Assembly (NCBI RefSeq): GCF_023380025.1
Contig: NZ_CP097253.1
Span: forward strand, 1,612,001-1,676,000
Direction: 5' to 3'
DNA from: Sphingomonas glaciei
GTDB taxonomy: Bacteria; Pseudomonadota; Alphaproteobacteria; Sphingomonadales; Sphingomonadaceae
DNA length: 64,000 bases
A program made the position numbers and the translations under genes. Under the pieces are notes generated by a model, which was not told the DNA's origin, did no database searches, and worked only from the letters and a program-made list of their open reading frames with translations. Of the stretch, positions 1 through 8,673 are shown in pieces. The first letter of the stretch is position 1. Each line of letters starts with the position of its first letter.

Positions 1-624
1 CCGAGCATGCCGGTCGGTGCACTCTACCTCGACATGAACAGCGTCGCGCCCTCCACCAAGCGTGCCGCAGCAAAGGCCGTGACGGCCGCCGGTGCGCATT
101 ATGTCGACGTGGCAATCATGTCGCCGGTGCTTCCCGCGCGCCACGCGGTCCCCCTGCTGGTCTCCGGCGATCGCGCGCAGGACGCCGCCGAAGGCCTCCG
201 CGCCTATGGCTTCACCGACGTCACCGTGGTCGGCAATCGGATCGGCGACGCTTCTGCAATCAAGATGATCCGCTCGGTCATGGTCAAGGGCATGGAGGCG
301 CTCACCGCCGAATGCCTGCTCGCCGCGCATCGTGCCGGGGTCACCGAGGCGGTCCTCGCCTCGCTCGACTCCTCGCGCGACCAGGCCGGCTGGACTTCTC
401 GCGCCGACTATAATCTCGACCGGATGCTGGTCCATGGCCTGCGCCGTGCCGCCGAGATGGAGGAAGTGGCGCGCACCCTCGACGATCTCGGGGTCGAACC
501 GGCGCTGACCCGCGGCACGATCCGGCGCCAGCGAGAACTTGGCCGTCTGGGGATCAGCCCCGCCGCCGGCCTCGCCGCCAAGCTCGAACAGATCGACCCC
601 GGCCGGGCAGAGGAAGCCGCATGA
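1..624 (+). CDS. DUF1932-type NAD(P)-dependent dehydrogenase, C-terminal part (5' end outside window)
   Basis: The frame is open to the left edge, so about 207 C-terminal residues are visible and the N-terminal NAD(P)-binding Rossmann half is missing. What remains looks like the helical C-terminal half of the 6-phosphogluconate/3-hydroxyisobutyrate dehydrogenase superfamily. A SAIKMIRS helix stands where these enzymes carry the catalytic Lys, and a DUF1932-like segment follows. The stop overlaps the ligJ start (ATGA), so it is the upstream member of the lig operon. Its substrate is unknown; a hydroxy-acid side product of the protocatechuate pathway is a guess from context only. Confidence 0.75.
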   Translation, partial: PSMPVGALYLDMNSVAPSTKRAAAKAVTAAGAHYVDVAIMSPVLPARHAVPLLVSGDRAQDAAEGLRAYGFTDVTVVGNRIGDASAIKMIRSVMVKGMEALTAECLLAAHRAGVTEAVLASLDSSRDQAGWTSRADYNLDRMLVHGLRRAAEMEEVARTLDDLGVEPALTRGTIRRQRELGRLGISPAAGLAAKLEQIDPGRAEEAA

Positions 625-1636
625 TCATCGACTGCCACGGCCACTACACCGTGCTTCCGCAGGCGCATGACAGCTGGCGCGAGGCGCAGGTCGCCGCCTT
701 TAAGGCCGGCGAGCCCGCCCCGCCCTATCCCGACATCTCCGACGAGGAGATCCGCGCCACCATCGATGCCAACCAGCTGCGCTTGATCCGCGAGCGCGGC
801 TCCGACCTCACCATCTTTTCGCCGCGCGCCTCGGCGATGGCCCCGCACGTCGGCGACGAAGCGGTGGCGATCGAGTGGGCGACCCGCTGCAACGACCTGA
901 TTGCCCGCGTCGTCGGCCTCTATCACGAGACCTTCGCCGGCGTGTGCATGTTGCCGCAAAGCCCCAAGGCCGACATGGTCGGCTCGATCGCCGAGCTTCG
1001 CCGCTGCGTCACCGAGCTCGGCTTCATCGGCTGCAACCTCAACCCCGATCCCGGCGGCGGCCACTTCACCCACCCGCCGCTGACCGACCGCTACTGGTAT
1101 CCCTTCTACGAGGAGATGGTCGGGCTCGACGTGCCGGCGATGATCCACGTCTCGGGCAGCTGCAATCCCGCCATGCACGCCACCGGCGGCTATTACATCG
1201 CCGCCGACACCGTCGCCTTCATGCAATTGCTGCAGGGCGACTTGTTCGCCGACTTCCCGACCTTGCGGTTCATCATCCCCCACGGCGGCGGCGCGGTGCC
1301 CTATCACTGGGGCCGTTACCGCGGGCTCGCCGACATGCTGAAAAAGCCGGCGCTGGGCACCCACCTGATGAACAACATCTTCTTCGACACCTGCGTCTAC
1401 CACCAGCCGGGCGTCGACCTGCTGGCCGACGTCATCGACAACAAGAACATCCTGTTCGGGTCGGAGATGGTCGGCGCGGTGCGCGGGATCGATCCGACCA
1501 CCGGTCATTATTTCGACGACACCAAACGCTATGTCGACGCGCTGGACATCAGCGATGCGGAGCGCAGCGCCATTTTCGAAGGCAATGCCCGCCGCGTCTT
1601 CCCGCGCCTCGACACCCTCTTGAAGGAACGCGGCTT

Positions 1637-1640
<4 letters not shown>
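621..1640 (+). CDS. ligJ: 4-oxalomesaconate hydratase (LigJ)
   Basis: This 339-residue amidohydrolase-superfamily protein hydrates 4-oxalomesaconate to 4-carboxy-4-hydroxy-2-oxoadipate in the protocatechuate 4,5-cleavage pathway. An N-terminal metal-binding HGH motif (H6, H8), a His in the MIHVSG strand (H176), a HGGG loop (H221) and a Glu in the FGSE turn (E282) match the LigJ active-site layout. The ATG overlaps the preceding stop, and the stop overlaps the ligA start (ATGA). The adjacency to ligA, ligB and ligC in the order ligJABC supports the assignment strongly. Confidence 0.93.
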
Positions 1641-2946
<1,306 letters not shown>

Positions 2947-2967
2947 ATCAGACCGAAAGACAAACCC

Positions 2968-3912
2968 ATGAAGATCGCACTCGCGGGCGCTGGCGCCTTT
3001 GGCGAAAAGCACCTTGACGGCCTCCGCAACATCGACGGCGTCGAGGTCGTCTCGGTGGTCGGCCGCACGCTTGAGCCGACCCAGGCGGTGGCCGACAAAT
3101 ACGGCATCCCTCACGCCACCATCGAGTTGAGCGAAGCGCTCGAGCAACCCGGCCTCGACGCAGTCATCCTCTGCACTCCGACCCAGCTTCACGCCGAACA
3201 GGCGCTGCAATGCTTGGATGCGGGCAAGCACGTGCAGGTAGAGATTCCGCTCTGCGACAGCCTAGCTGACGGTGAACGGGTTCTCGCCAAAGCGCAGGAG
3301 ACCGGACTCACCGCGATGGTCGGCCACACCCGCCGCTTCAATCCCAGCCATCAATATCTGCACGACCGGATCGCGGCCGGCGACCTTTCCATCCAGCAGA
3401 TGGACGTCCAGACCTATTTCTTCCGGCGCAAGAACATCAACGCCAAGGGCGAGCCGCGCAGCTGGACCGACCACCTGCTGTGGCACCACGCCGCGCATAC
3501 GGTCGACCTGTTCGCCTATCAGGCCGGCCCGATCGTCCAGGCCAATGCAATTGAGGGACCCAAGCATCCCGAACTCGGGATCGCGATGGACATGTCGATC
3601 CAGTTGAAGGCGGAGAGCGGTGCGATTTGCACCCTGTCCTTGAGCTTCAACAACGACGGGCCGCTCGGCACCTTCTTCCGCTACATCTGCGACAACGGGA
3701 CCTGGATCGCCCGCTACGACGATCTCGTCACCGGTCGCGAGGAGCCGGTCGACCTGTCGCAGGTCGCGGTCTCGTCCAACGGTATCGAGCTTCAGGATCG
3801 TGAATTCGTCGCCGCCATCCGCGAGGGCCGCGAGCCCAATGCCAGCGTGGCGCAGGTCATGCCCTGCTACCGCGTCCTCGATGCCCTCGAGAAGCAGCTA
3901 GCGACGCACTGA
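2968..3912 (+). CDS. ligC: 4-carboxy-2-hydroxymuconate-6-semialdehyde dehydrogenase (LigC)
   Basis: This 314-residue member of the Gfo/Idh/MocA oxidoreductase family oxidises the hemiacetal form of the LigAB product to 2-pyrone-4,6-dicarboxylate with NADP+. An N-terminal Rossmann fold starts with AGAGAFGEKH. The signature around HVQVEIPL replaces the EKP motif of sugar dehydrogenases, and the HLLWHHAAHTVDLF segment is characteristic of LigC. The stop overlaps the pobA ATG by one base (TGATG). The PDC hydrolase LigI is not in the window. Confidence 0.92.
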   Translation: MKIALAGAGAFGEKHLDGLRNIDGVEVVSVVGRTLEPTQAVADKYGIPHATIELSEALEQPGLDAVILCTPTQLHAEQALQCLDAGKHVQVEIPLCDSLADGERVLAKAQETGLTAMVGHTRRFNPSHQYLHDRIAAGDLSIQQMDVQTYFFRRKNINAKGEPRSWTDHLLWHHAAHTVDLFAYQAGPIVQANAIEGPKHPELGIAMDMSIQLKAESGAICTLSLSFNNDGPLGTFFRYICDNGTWIARYDDLVTGREEPVDLSQVAVSSNGIELQDREFVAAIREGREPNASVAQVMPCYRVLDALEKQLATH

Positions 3913-5081
3913 TGAAGACCGCGGTCGCGATCATCGGCGCGGGGCCGTCGGGGCTGCTGCTCGGCCACCTGCTGCGACAGGCCGGGGTCGACTGTCTGAT
4001 CGTCGAGCGGCAGGCGGCGGACTATGTCCTCGGCCGGGTCCGTGCCGGGGTGCTGGAAACGGTGACCACCGGACTGATGGAGCGGCTCGGCCTCGACGAT
4101 CGGCTCCAGCGCGAAGGATTGGTCGAGGAAGGCTTCAACCTCGCCACAGACGACCGGCTGATCCGCATCGACGTCAAGGCGCTGACCGGCAAGCATGTCA
4201 CCGTCTACGGCCAGACAGAGCTGACCCGTGACCTGATGGCGGCGGCCGAAAGCCGCGGCCTGCAGGTGATTTATGAGGCCAAGGACCTCGTCCTCCACGA
4301 CGTCGACGGCGACGAGCCGTTCCTGACCTATCATAAGGACGGGGTCGAGCAGCGGATCGAAGCCGACTTCATTGCCGGTTGCGACGGCTATCACGGCCCC
4401 TCGCGCAAGGCGATCCCGGCGCCCAAGTTGCGCGATTACGAACTGGCCTATCCCTTCGGCTGGCTCGGCATCCTCGCCGACGTGCCGCCCTGCCACCCCG
4501 AACTCATCTACGCCAATACTGAACGCGGCTTCGCGCTCGCCTCCATGCGCTCGGAGACCCGCAGCCGCTATTACATCCAGGTCCCGCTGACCGACCGGGT
4601 CGAAAACTGGAGCGAGGACAAGCTGTGGGACGAACTCGCGCTCCGCTTCGATCCCCTGAGCGAGCACGGCGTCACCCGCGGCCCGGCGATCGAGATGTCG
4701 ATCGCGCCCCTGCGCTCCTACGTGTGCGAGACGATGCGCCACGGCCGCCTGTTCCTGGCCGGCGACAGCGCCCACATCGTGCCGCCGACCGGGGCCAAGG
4801 GCCTCAACCTCGCCGCCTCCGATGTCCATTATCTCGCCGACGCGCTGATCGCCTTCCACGCCACTGGCGACGAGAGCGGCCTCACGGGTTTCGAAGCTCG
4901 CGCGCTGGCCCGGATCTGGAAGGCCGAGCGGTTCAGTTGGTACCTGACCAAGCTGATGCACCGTTTCCCGACTGACGGCAGCTTCGAACACAAGATGCAG
5001 GCGGCCGAGCTCGACTATGTCGGCAGCTCGGAAACCATGCAGCGGTCGATCGCCGAAAATTACGTCGGCCTGCCGATCTAG
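3912..5081 (+). CDS. pobA: 4-hydroxybenzoate 3-monooxygenase (PobA)
   Basis: This 389-residue class A flavoprotein hydroxylates 4-hydroxybenzoate to protocatechuate, the substrate of LigAB, using NAD(P)H and O2. Visible motifs are the FAD-binding GAGPSG (9-14), the bifunctional GCDGYHG (156-162) and the GDSAH FAD ribityl motif (284-288). Length and order match p-hydroxybenzoate hydroxylase. It is the last gene of the lig block and starts inside the ligC stop. Its last 4 bp overlap the 3' end of the convergent dehydrogenase gene, leaving no room for a terminator between them. Confidence 0.93.
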   Translation: MKTAVAIIGAGPSGLLLGHLLRQAGVDCLIVERQAADYVLGRVRAGVLETVTTGLMERLGLDDRLQREGLVEEGFNLATDDRLIRIDVKALTGKHVTVYGQTELTRDLMAAAESRGLQVIYEAKDLVLHDVDGDEPFLTYHKDGVEQRIEADFIAGCDGYHGPSRKAIPAPKLRDYELAYPFGWLGILADVPPCHPELIYANTERGFALASMRSETRSRYYIQVPLTDRVENWSEDKLWDELALRFDPLSEHGVTRGPAIEMSIAPLRSYVCETMRHGRLFLAGDSAHIVPPTGAKGLNLAASDVHYLADALIAFHATGDESGLTGFEARALARIWKAERFSWYLTKLMHRFPTDGSFEHKMQAAELDYVGSSETMQRSIAENYVGLPI

Positions 5082-6283
5082 CCTTCACCCACGACCAGGG
5101 CCGCCGCCCGCTCGGCAGTGGCGAGCGCATAGGTCCAGCCGAGCCCACCGTGCCCGATATTGACCGTGATCGCGCCGCGCCGCGCGACGATCGGCAGGCT
5201 GTCCGGCGTGACCGGTCGAAGCCCCGCCCACCCTGCCCTCGGACCCTCGTAATCGGCCGCCTCGGGCAGGCTGTCGCGCGCCGCTTCGGCCAGCGCCTGC
5301 AGGCGGAGCGGATCGACCGCCGCGTCCGAGAAACCGACGTCGGCCAGGCCGGCAATCCGCATCCGCTCGCCCAGGCGACAGAACACCAGCTTGCGCGCCA
5401 CGTCGGTGATGCTGACCCGCGGCGCTTGTCGTCCCGGCGCCAGCGTCAGCGAATGGCCGCGCACGGGCACGATCGGCACGCGCCATCCCAGCGGCCGCAG
5501 CAGGGCAGCCGCCTGCGGTCCGGCCGCGACGACGAGGTGACGCGCCTCCAGCCGTTCGCCCCCGGCCAGCCGAACCGCCGACCCGGGCCCCTGCTCGATG
5601 CCTTCGACCGCCGCGCCGAAACGGGTTTCGAGACCCTCGCCGGTCAGCCGCTCGGTCAGCGCGGTGCAGAAGAGATGCGGGTCGCCGACCGCATCGCCCG
5701 GCGCAAAGATTCCGCCGGCAAGACGGCTGCGAATGCCCTCCAGCGCCGGCTCGACCCCAACCGCTTCCGCTGGGGTCAGCGCCCGAACCTCGATTCCCGC
5801 CCGCCGCTTGGCCTCGGCATGCGCCGCCGCCGCGCGAAAACCATCGGCATCCTCATGAAGCAGCAACTTGCCCGGCACCGCATGCGCGAACTCGAGGGGA
5901 TAGCGGTCGAGCAGCTCCTCCATCAGCGCGCGGGAGCGCAGTGCCATCTCGAGCCCGGCCAGGCTGTTGGCCGCGAACCGCCCCGCGCTGCCGTTGCGGA
6001 AGAAGGCCAGGCACCAGCGCAGGTAGGCGGGGTCGAACCGCACCGCGACGCGGAACGCCGGGTCCGTCGCGGCGAGGATTCCAGGCAGCCGCTTGAGCAA
6101 GCTCGGCGAGGACAAGGCGTCGGTGTAAGAGTAACTCAGCTGCCCGCCGTTGGCGAAGCTGGCGCCGTTCCCCGCCTCCGCTGAGCGATCGACCAGCGTC
6201 ACTGACAGCCCGCGCCGCATCAGTGCCTCGGCCGTCGCCACGCCGACCACGCCAGCGCCCAGCACCAGGACATCCTTGGTCAC
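5078..6283 (-). CDS. FAD-dependent D-amino-acid dehydrogenase-like oxidoreductase (DadA family)
   Basis: This 401-residue DAO-family flavoprotein has an N-terminal dinucleotide-binding GAGVVG motif and an NGASFANGGQLSYSY segment typical of DadA. The C-terminal GWAGLRPVTPDSLPIV and NIGHGGLGWTYA segments close the FAD site. DadA-type enzymes oxidise D-amino acids to 2-oxo acids and pass electrons to the respiratory chain. The substrate cannot be read here; D-alanine from peptidoglycan turnover would fit the neighbouring carboxypeptidases. It is convergent with pobA, overlapping by 4 bp, and divergent from the LdcA-like gene. Confidence 0.8.
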   Translation of the reverse strand: MTKDVLVLGAGVVGVATAEALMRRGLSVTLVDRSAEAGNGASFANGGQLSYSYTDALSSPSLLKRLPGILAATDPAFRVAVRFDPAYLRWCLAFFRNGSAGRFAANSLAGLEMALRSRALMEELLDRYPLEFAHAVPGKLLLHEDADGFRAAAAHAEAKRRAGIEVRALTPAEAVGVEPALEGIRSRLAGGIFAPGDAVGDPHLFCTALTERLTGEGLETRFGAAVEGIEQGPGSAVRLAGGERLEARHLVVAAGPQAAALLRPLGWRVPIVPVRGHSLTLAPGRQAPRVSITDVARKLVFCRLGERMRIAGLADVGFSDAAVDPLRLQALAEAARDSLPEAADYEGPRAGWAGLRPVTPDSLPIVARRGAITVNIGHGGLGWTYALATAERAAALVVGEG

Positions 6284-6368
6284 AAGAGGGGCAGATCGGT
6301 CGGCATGACGGGCGGGAGCCTAGCAGCCTCGGTTGCACTCCTCCACGCGGCCCTTATCGTCCGGCCCC

Positions 6369-7409
6369 ATGACGAATATGCATCGACGCCAAGCCCTCAC
6401 GAATCTTGGCGCGGCGGGGCTGGCGCTCGGCCTGCCCCTCCCGGCCCTCGCCGCCCCGACCAGCCGCAAGCCGCCGCGCCTGCGTGCGGGCGACCGCGTC
6501 TCGATCGTCGCGCCGGCCGGCTTCTATGCCGACGGGTTCGACTTCCAACTGGTGACCGAGGCGATCACGGCGATGGGGCTGGTGCCCGTCCCGGGGTCGC
6601 ACTGGAAGGACCGCTTCGGCTATCTCGCCGGCACCGACCGCGACCGCGCCGCCGATTTCAATGCCGCCTTCGCCGACCCCACCACCCGCGCCGTGCTGGC
6701 GATGCGCGGCGGCTGGGGGTCCCAGCGGATCCTGCCGCTGCTCGACTGGAAGACGATCGCGGCCAATCCCAAGCTGCTGGTCGGCTTCAGCGACATCACC
6801 GCGCTCCACCTCGCGATCCAGGCCCGCGCCGGCTTTCCCACCATCCACGGCCCGACTGCGGGGAGCAGCTGGAGCAAGGTCAGCTATGCCGCCTTCCGTG
6901 ACCTCGCCTTCGACGGCAAGCTGCCGACCTATCGCAACACGCCAGGCGACCAGGACAGGCTGGTTCAGCGGCAGGGCCGCTACCAGACCCTCCGCCCGGG
7001 CAAGGCCAGCGGCAAGCTGCTCGGCGGCAATCTGACGGTCCTCACCAGCCTCGTCGGCACCCCGTGGCTGCCCGACTTCAGCGGCGCGATCCTGTTCCTC
7101 GAGGATACCGACGAAGCTCCTTATCGCATCGACCGCATGCTGACCCAGATCGGCCAGGCCGGGATCCTGCGGCGGGTGGCGGGCGTGGTGTTCGGCCAGT
7201 GTACCAACTGCAAACCGTCGGACGGCTCGACCAGCCTGTTCACCCTGAACGAAGTCTTCGACCAGCATCTGAAGCCGCTTGGCGTCCCGGTCTACACCGG
7301 CGCGATGTTCGGCCATATCGAGGACCAGTTCAGCCTGCCGGTCGGGTGCCGGGCCGAGATCGACGCCGATGCCGGGACGATCCGATTGCTGGAAGCCCCG
7401 GTCGCGTGA
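6369..7409 (+). CDS. ldcA: L,D-carboxypeptidase / muramoyltetrapeptide carboxypeptidase (LdcA-like, S66 family)
   Basis: About 346 residues, S66 serine peptidase family, which removes the terminal D-Ala from muropeptide tetrapeptides in peptidoglycan recycling. The nucleophile Ser lies in MRGGWGSQRIL, the Glu in FLEDTDEAPYRIDR and the His in FGHIEDQFS, giving the Ser-Glu-His triad. The N-terminus has MHRRQALTNLGAAGLALGL, an RR-led hydrophobic stretch ending in ALA, so Tat-type or Sec export is likely although the classic E. coli enzyme is cytoplasmic. The start is ATG 6369 or 6378. The stop overlaps the next gene by 4 bp (GTGA). Confidence 0.87.
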   Translation: MTNMHRRQALTNLGAAGLALGLPLPALAAPTSRKPPRLRAGDRVSIVAPAGFYADGFDFQLVTEAITAMGLVPVPGSHWKDRFGYLAGTDRDRAADFNAAFADPTTRAVLAMRGGWGSQRILPLLDWKTIAANPKLLVGFSDITALHLAIQARAGFPTIHGPTAGSSWSKVSYAAFRDLAFDGKLPTYRNTPGDQDRLVQRQGRYQTLRPGKASGKLLGGNLTVLTSLVGTPWLPDFSGAILFLEDTDEAPYRIDRMLTQIGQAGILRRVAGVVFGQCTNCKPSDGSTSLFTLNEVFDQHLKPLGVPVYTGAMFGHIEDQFSLPVGCRAEIDADAGTIRLLEAPVA

Positions 7410-8608
7410 GGCGCGGCCTTGGCCTCCTTCTCGCCCTGCCGCTCGCCGGCTGCATGACCGCCGATCGTCCAGCTCCGTATGCGCCGCCGTCCGAAGTCGC
7501 CTGGGCCTGGGCACGCTTCGACGCGTCGGCCGTGCGCGGGCAGGATGCCGGTGGCCTCGCCGACCGCCGCACCGGCCGCCGCATGACGCCCGACGACCCG
7601 ATCCGCGTCGCCTCTGTGTCCAAGATCGCCACCGCGCTGACCGTCATGCGGCTGGTCGAAAAGGGCAAGCTCGACCTCGACGCCGACGTCTCGACCATGC
7701 TCGGGTGGCCCCTCCGCAATCCCGCCTTCCCCGACCGCGCCATCACGCTGCGCATGCTGCTCAGTCACACCGGCAGCTTCCGCGACAATGGCGAGAATTA
7801 CGTCGTCCGCCTCGGCAAGACGATCCGTCCCGAGGCGCAGGACCCCGGCTCGTTCGACCCGGCCCACGCCCCCGGCACCTTTTTCCGCTACTCCAACCTC
7901 AACTTCGGCCTGGTCGGGACGATCATCGAGCGCGCTACCGGCGAACGCTTCGACCGTGTCGCCCGGCGCGAGGTACTCGAACCACTCGGCCTCGACGCCT
8001 GCTTCAACTACGCCACCTGCAGCCCGGCCGCCGCGGCCCGCGCGGTGGTGCTCTACGACGAGGATGGCTCGGCGATACTCGACGATCTGCGGGGCAAGCT
8101 GCCTGCCTGCCCGGTCTTCACCGAGCCCGGCACCCCCTGCAATCTCGACACCTACCAGCCCGGCACCAACGGCGCCCTGTTCTCGCCCCAGGGCGGATTG
8201 CGCATCTCCGCTGCCGGACTGACCGTGATCGGCCGTATGCTGCTGAATGACGGCCGGCACGGCGGGCGGGCGTTCCTGTCCCCGGCCAGCGTCCGCACTG
8301 TGACCGCGCCGCAATGGACCTTCGACGGCTCCAATGGAGCGACCGACGACGGCTTCTACTGCTCCTACGGGCTGGCGATCCAGCTCCTGCCCACGCCCGC
8401 CGCGGGTTGCCGCGACGACCTCACCGGCAGCGGCCGACGGCTGGTCGGTCATGCCGGCGAGGCGTACCGCGTCCGCTCCGGCCTGTGGCTCGACCCGGCC
8501 ACCCGCACCGGAATCGCCTTTGTCGCCGCCAACAACGGCAAGGACCCGCCCGCCGGCCGCTCGGCCTTCAAGGCGGTCGAGGAATGGCTCGCCGCCAACC
8601 TCCGCTAG
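7406..8608 (+). CDS. Class C beta-lactamase-family serine hydrolase, lipoprotein
   Basis: About 400 residues starting at a GTG that overlaps the upstream stop. The N-terminus is a lipoprotein signal (LLLALPLAGC lipobox). The SVSK tetrad (SxxK), the YSN motif in FFRYSNLNFGL and the late HAGEAY (HxG replacing KTG) define the beta-lactamase/EstB/PBP-like fold (PF00144). Members include AmpC-like enzymes, esterases and D-aminopeptidases, so the reaction is not decided. Coupling to an L,D-carboxypeptidase favours a role on peptidoglycan peptides. Resistance activity is possible but not shown. Confidence 0.85.
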   Translation: MRRGLGLLLALPLAGCMTADRPAPYAPPSEVAWAWARFDASAVRGQDAGGLADRRTGRRMTPDDPIRVASVSKIATALTVMRLVEKGKLDLDADVSTMLGWPLRNPAFPDRAITLRMLLSHTGSFRDNGENYVVRLGKTIRPEAQDPGSFDPAHAPGTFFRYSNLNFGLVGTIIERATGERFDRVARREVLEPLGLDACFNYATCSPAAAARAVVLYDEDGSAILDDLRGKLPACPVFTEPGTPCNLDTYQPGTNGALFSPQGGLRISAAGLTVIGRMLLNDGRHGGRAFLSPASVRTVTAPQWTFDGSNGATDDGFYCSYGLAIQLLPTPAAGCRDDLTGSGRRLVGHAGEAYRVRSGLWLDPATRTGIAFVAANNGKDPPAGRSAFKAVEEWLAANLR

Positions 8609-8619
8609 GCCAAAGTAAA

Positions 8620-8646
8620 GGGGACCCGACCAAAGGCCGGATCCCC
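8620..8646. terminator. Candidate bidirectional hairpin between convergent genes
   Basis: Imperfect inverted repeat: a 12-nt arm at 8620-8631 (GGGGACCCGACC) faces 8635-8646 (GGCCGGATCCCC) around an AAA loop. It sits 12 bp after the serine hydrolase stop and 28 bp before the receptor stop. There is no good T-run on either strand, so termination is inferred from position. Confidence 0.45.
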
Positions 8647-8673
8647 TTCCCCCCTGTGTCTCCGGGCGATCGC

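Noticed and set aside
7064..7405. Extending the serine hydrolase 114 codons upstream
   Set aside because: That stretch is an out-of-frame reading of the LdcA gene; the GTG at 7406 directly precedes a lipoprotein signal.
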